The notes under the pieces are model-generated. The model saw only the letters and a list, made by a program, of their open reading frames with translations. It was not told the DNA's origin and made no database searches. This document shows positions 61,866-64,000 of a stretch of DNA of 64,000 bases, piece by piece. Both the position numbers and the translations under genes were made by a program. Source of the DNA: Flavobacterium sp. 1355 (GTDB taxonomy: Bacteria > Bacteroidota > Bacteroidia > Flavobacteriales > Flavobacteriaceae); assembly GCF_017833415.1 (NCBI RefSeq), contig NZ_JAFICC010000004.1, positions 248,001-312,000 on the forward strand. Reading direction: 5' to 3'. Numbering within the stretch: position 1 is the first letter of the stretch; the number at the start of each line of letters is the position of its first letter.

Positions 61866-63319
61866 AAATGGCTCTTTCTCCAGTAAGCTCAGCAGGTGCC
61901 TTAGAGAACATGAAAAAAGAAGTCCCGGGCTGGGATTTCGAAAAAGTAAAAAAACAAAGTCAGGAAATTTGGAATACTGAGTTGAATAAAATTCAGATCG
62001 AAACCATTCAAAAAGAAGATTTAGTGAATTTTTATACCGCAATGTATCACGCATTTCTTGGTCCGACAGAATATATGGATTTAGATAAAAATTATAAAGG
62101 TTTGGATATGAATGTTCATAAAGCAGAGAACTTTACAAACTACACCAGTTATTCGCTTTGGGATACTTATAGGGCTTTGCATCCGTTGTTTAATATTGTT
62201 CAACCAAAACGAAATGCAGATATGGTGAGTTCTATGCTGGCACATTCAGATCAGAGCGTGCACAAAATGCTTCCGATCTGGTCGCATTATGCCAATGAAA
62301 ACTGGTGTATGATTGGCTATCATTCTGTTTCTGTTGTTGCTGATGCGATTGTAAAAGGCAATATTAATTTTGATGCCGAAAAAGCGCTTCAGGCCTGTGT
62401 TACTACAGCAAAAGTACCTTATTATGACGGATTAGAATATTATATGAATAAAGGTTATGTTCCCGAAGACAAAAATGGTTCTTCGGTTTCTAAAACTCTC
62501 GAATATGCTTATGATGACTGGGCAATTGCTCAGGCTGCAAAGAAATTGGGCAAAACAGAAATTTATAATGAATTCATAGAAAGATCTAAAAATTATAAAA
62601 ACGTTTACGATGCCAAAACAGGATTTATGCGTCCTAAATTAAACGACGGAACTTTTAAGAAAGAATTTGATCCTTTAGACACACACGGACAAGGTTTTAT
62701 TGAAGGAAATTCATGGAATTACAGTTTGTATGTGCCACAGGACCCCGCCGAAATGATTAAAATGATGGGAGGAAATGAAAAGTTTAATGTTCGGTTAGAT
62801 TCATTGTTCAACATGCATTTGCCTGATAGATATTTCGAAAACACAGAAGATATCACCAGAGATGGAATTATAGGGAATTATGTTCACGGAAATGAACCTT
62901 CGCATCATGTGGTCTATTTGTACAATTGGACAAACTCTCCGTGGAAAGCGCAAGATAAAATCAGAATGATTTTGAAAAAAATGTACCGAAACGGAGCAGA
63001 CGGTTTAGGAGGAAATGACGATTTCGGACAAATGAGTGCCTGGTATATTTTTAGCAGTTTAGGGTTTTATCCTGTTGCGCCGGGCTCAGATGAATATGCA
63101 TTAGGAAGTCCATTAGTTAAAAGCGCTGTTTTCAACCTGGAAAACGGTAAGAAATTCGAAGCCGAAACCGTAAATCAATCGGACAAAAATGTGTTTGTAA
63201 GTAAAGTAATTTTGAATGGAAAACAATTAGACAAGCCTTTTCTCAGACATGCAGATGTTATTAGTGGAGGAAAGATTACTTTTTATATGAGTTCGAAACC
63301 GAATAAGAAGAATTATTAA
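61858..63319 (+). pseudogene. GH92 alpha-mannosidase, C-terminal half
   Basis: The frame continues that of 53612 through the duplicated TAAAATAA. GH92 C-terminal signatures are present: FIEGNSWNYSLYVPQDP, GNYVHGNEPSHHVVYLYNW, NDDFGQMSAWYIFSSLGFYP, with the usual ending in a small beta domain. An ATG at 61868 could start a stand-alone fragment, but this would lack the N-terminal sugar-binding half and signal peptide. Combined length would be about 777 residues, normal for GH92. Inactive as it stands. Confidence 0.93.
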
Positions 63320-63392
63320 ATCCGATGAGTTAAACCTGTCAGGTTTGTTGATGCTAAGGCTTCGACTCCTATAAACCTATCGGTTTTCTCGA

Positions 63393-63459
63393 TGTCACCC
63401 TGAGCGGAGTCGAAGGGCGCTCCAATTGGACATGGGCTTCGACTTCGCTCAGCCTGACA
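63393..63459. repeat. Inverted repeat TGTCACCCTGAGCGGAGTCG AAG family
   Basis: Left arm TGTCACCCTGAGCGGAGTCG (63393-63415 with AAG) pairs with CTTCGACTTCGCTCAGCCTG ACA (63437-63459). A single arm of this family lies in frame in icmF at 31497-31521. Confidence 0.85.
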
Positions 63460-63584
63460 ACACCTAAATACAGAATTAAATTCGAGAAAATTAGTGCAAT
63501 TTGTGGGGAAAAAATTAATAAGAACAAAAAACAACAGACTTTGTAAAAACTTCACGAAATTTGCACTTTAAACAATAATAAATA

Positions 63585-64000
63585 TGAAAATAAATCTAAA
63601 ATCAGGAATTGATAAATTGCTTTTCGGAATGAAGCAAAACGATGTAACGGCTGCTTTAGGAAAACCTGATAAAAATTATAAAGACGAAGATGATAATGTG
63701 ATTTTTGTGTATAACGCACATAAAATCAGATTAACATTTTATGAGGAAGAAGAATTAAAATTAGGCTATTTAGTAGCTTCAAGTAATGATTTAGAAGTTT
63801 TTGGATTCAAACTTATCGGAAGAAAAATTGCTGATGTAAAGAAAGATTTCACTGCAAAGGGAATTACAAAATACACTCAGGAAACTTTTGATACTTTTGA
63901 GAATTATTTCAACGAAGACAATTGGTTTATTTTGCAAACCGAATTTGATGAGGTTGTAAAATTTGAAATTGGAGCAATCATTAACGATAAAGATGAATTT
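63585..64000 (+). CDS. Hypothetical protein, 3' end outside window
   Basis: The frame from ATG 63585 is open to the window edge (138 codons). It encodes MKINLKSGIDKLLFGMKQND VTAALGKPDKNYKDEDDNVI ... KFEIGAIINDKDEF, an alpha/beta small domain without signal peptide. The GMKQNDVTAALGKPD segment recalls SmpA/BamE-like or DUF-type repeats in which GMxxxxVxxxLGxP is common, but the lipobox of BamE is missing. Likely cytoplasmic. Confidence 0.7.

Noticed and set aside
1..64000. tRNA, rRNA or tmRNA genes
   Set aside because: No cloverleaf-like GTTCGANTC arm or rRNA core sequence was found when reading the spacers.

Overview
The window looks like a chromosomal segment of a Flavobacterium-type bacterium (Bacteroidota, Flavobacteriaceae). 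The evidence is an AT-rich genome, promoters of the TTTG / TAnnTTTG type, many signal-peptide lipoproteins and PorT-like barrels, a type IX secretion (T9SS) C-terminal sorting domain, a type III glutamine synthetase beside a second type of glutamine synthetase, and a fused isobutyryl-CoA mutase. I see no rRNA, tRNA or CRISPR array.

Layout. 1-2.5 kb: the end of a collagen-like protein, a lipoprotein, a DUF1877 protein and a small gene behind a possible operator. 2.5-6.4 kb: an accessory island on the minus strand. It holds a two-gene PHP-AAA ATPase operon, a phage-superinfection-immunity-like membrane protein and an unknown protein, and it is punctuated by two copies of a 100-bp GC-rich palindrome. 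6.6-7.7 kb: prfA. 8.1-14.6 kb (minus): a stress/envelope cluster (acidic-tail protein, holin-like protein, YtxH, DUF5670 peptide, PorT-like barrel, DUF4142, CHASE3-PAS histidine kinase, response regulator, AraC regulator, CsbD, Dps). 14.7-25 kb: OmpA/TSP3 protein, pyrF, a metal-receptor protein, AraC plus aldo/keto reductase, catalase, purU, DUF4197. 25-30 kb: small secreted proteins, a structured RNA or repeat candidate, SGNH hydrolase, L,D-transpeptidase. 30-36.4 kb: icmF, then a type VI secretion phospholipase effector with a lipoprotein immunity candidate. 36.7-40 kb: three small secreted paralogs and an AraC regulator; two of the paralogs and the regulator share a 43-bp upstream element. 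40-46.8 kb: M13 peptidase, esterase, collagen-like lipoprotein, T9SS cargo, TerC. 47-52.7 kb: the two glutamine synthetases (divergent), purM and a small conserved gene. 53.6-63.3 kb: a GH92 alpha-mannosidase gene split by a 7,366-bp IS1595-type element. The window ends inside a small hypothetical gene.

The strongest structural result is the GH92 interruption. The element has 24-bp perfect terminal inverted repeats and an 8-bp target duplication (TAAAATAA). Removing it restores one open GH92 frame. It carries an ISXO2-like DDE transposase and about ten passenger genes, including a lipoprotein gene and a secreted-protein gene behind a structured leader with an internal terminator. Other notable points are the 43-bp element likely bound by the AraC regulator, intergenic repeats apparently translated in frame inside icmF, a remnant of the effector 3' end after its immunity gene, and the PHP-AAA two-gene module as a candidate defence system.
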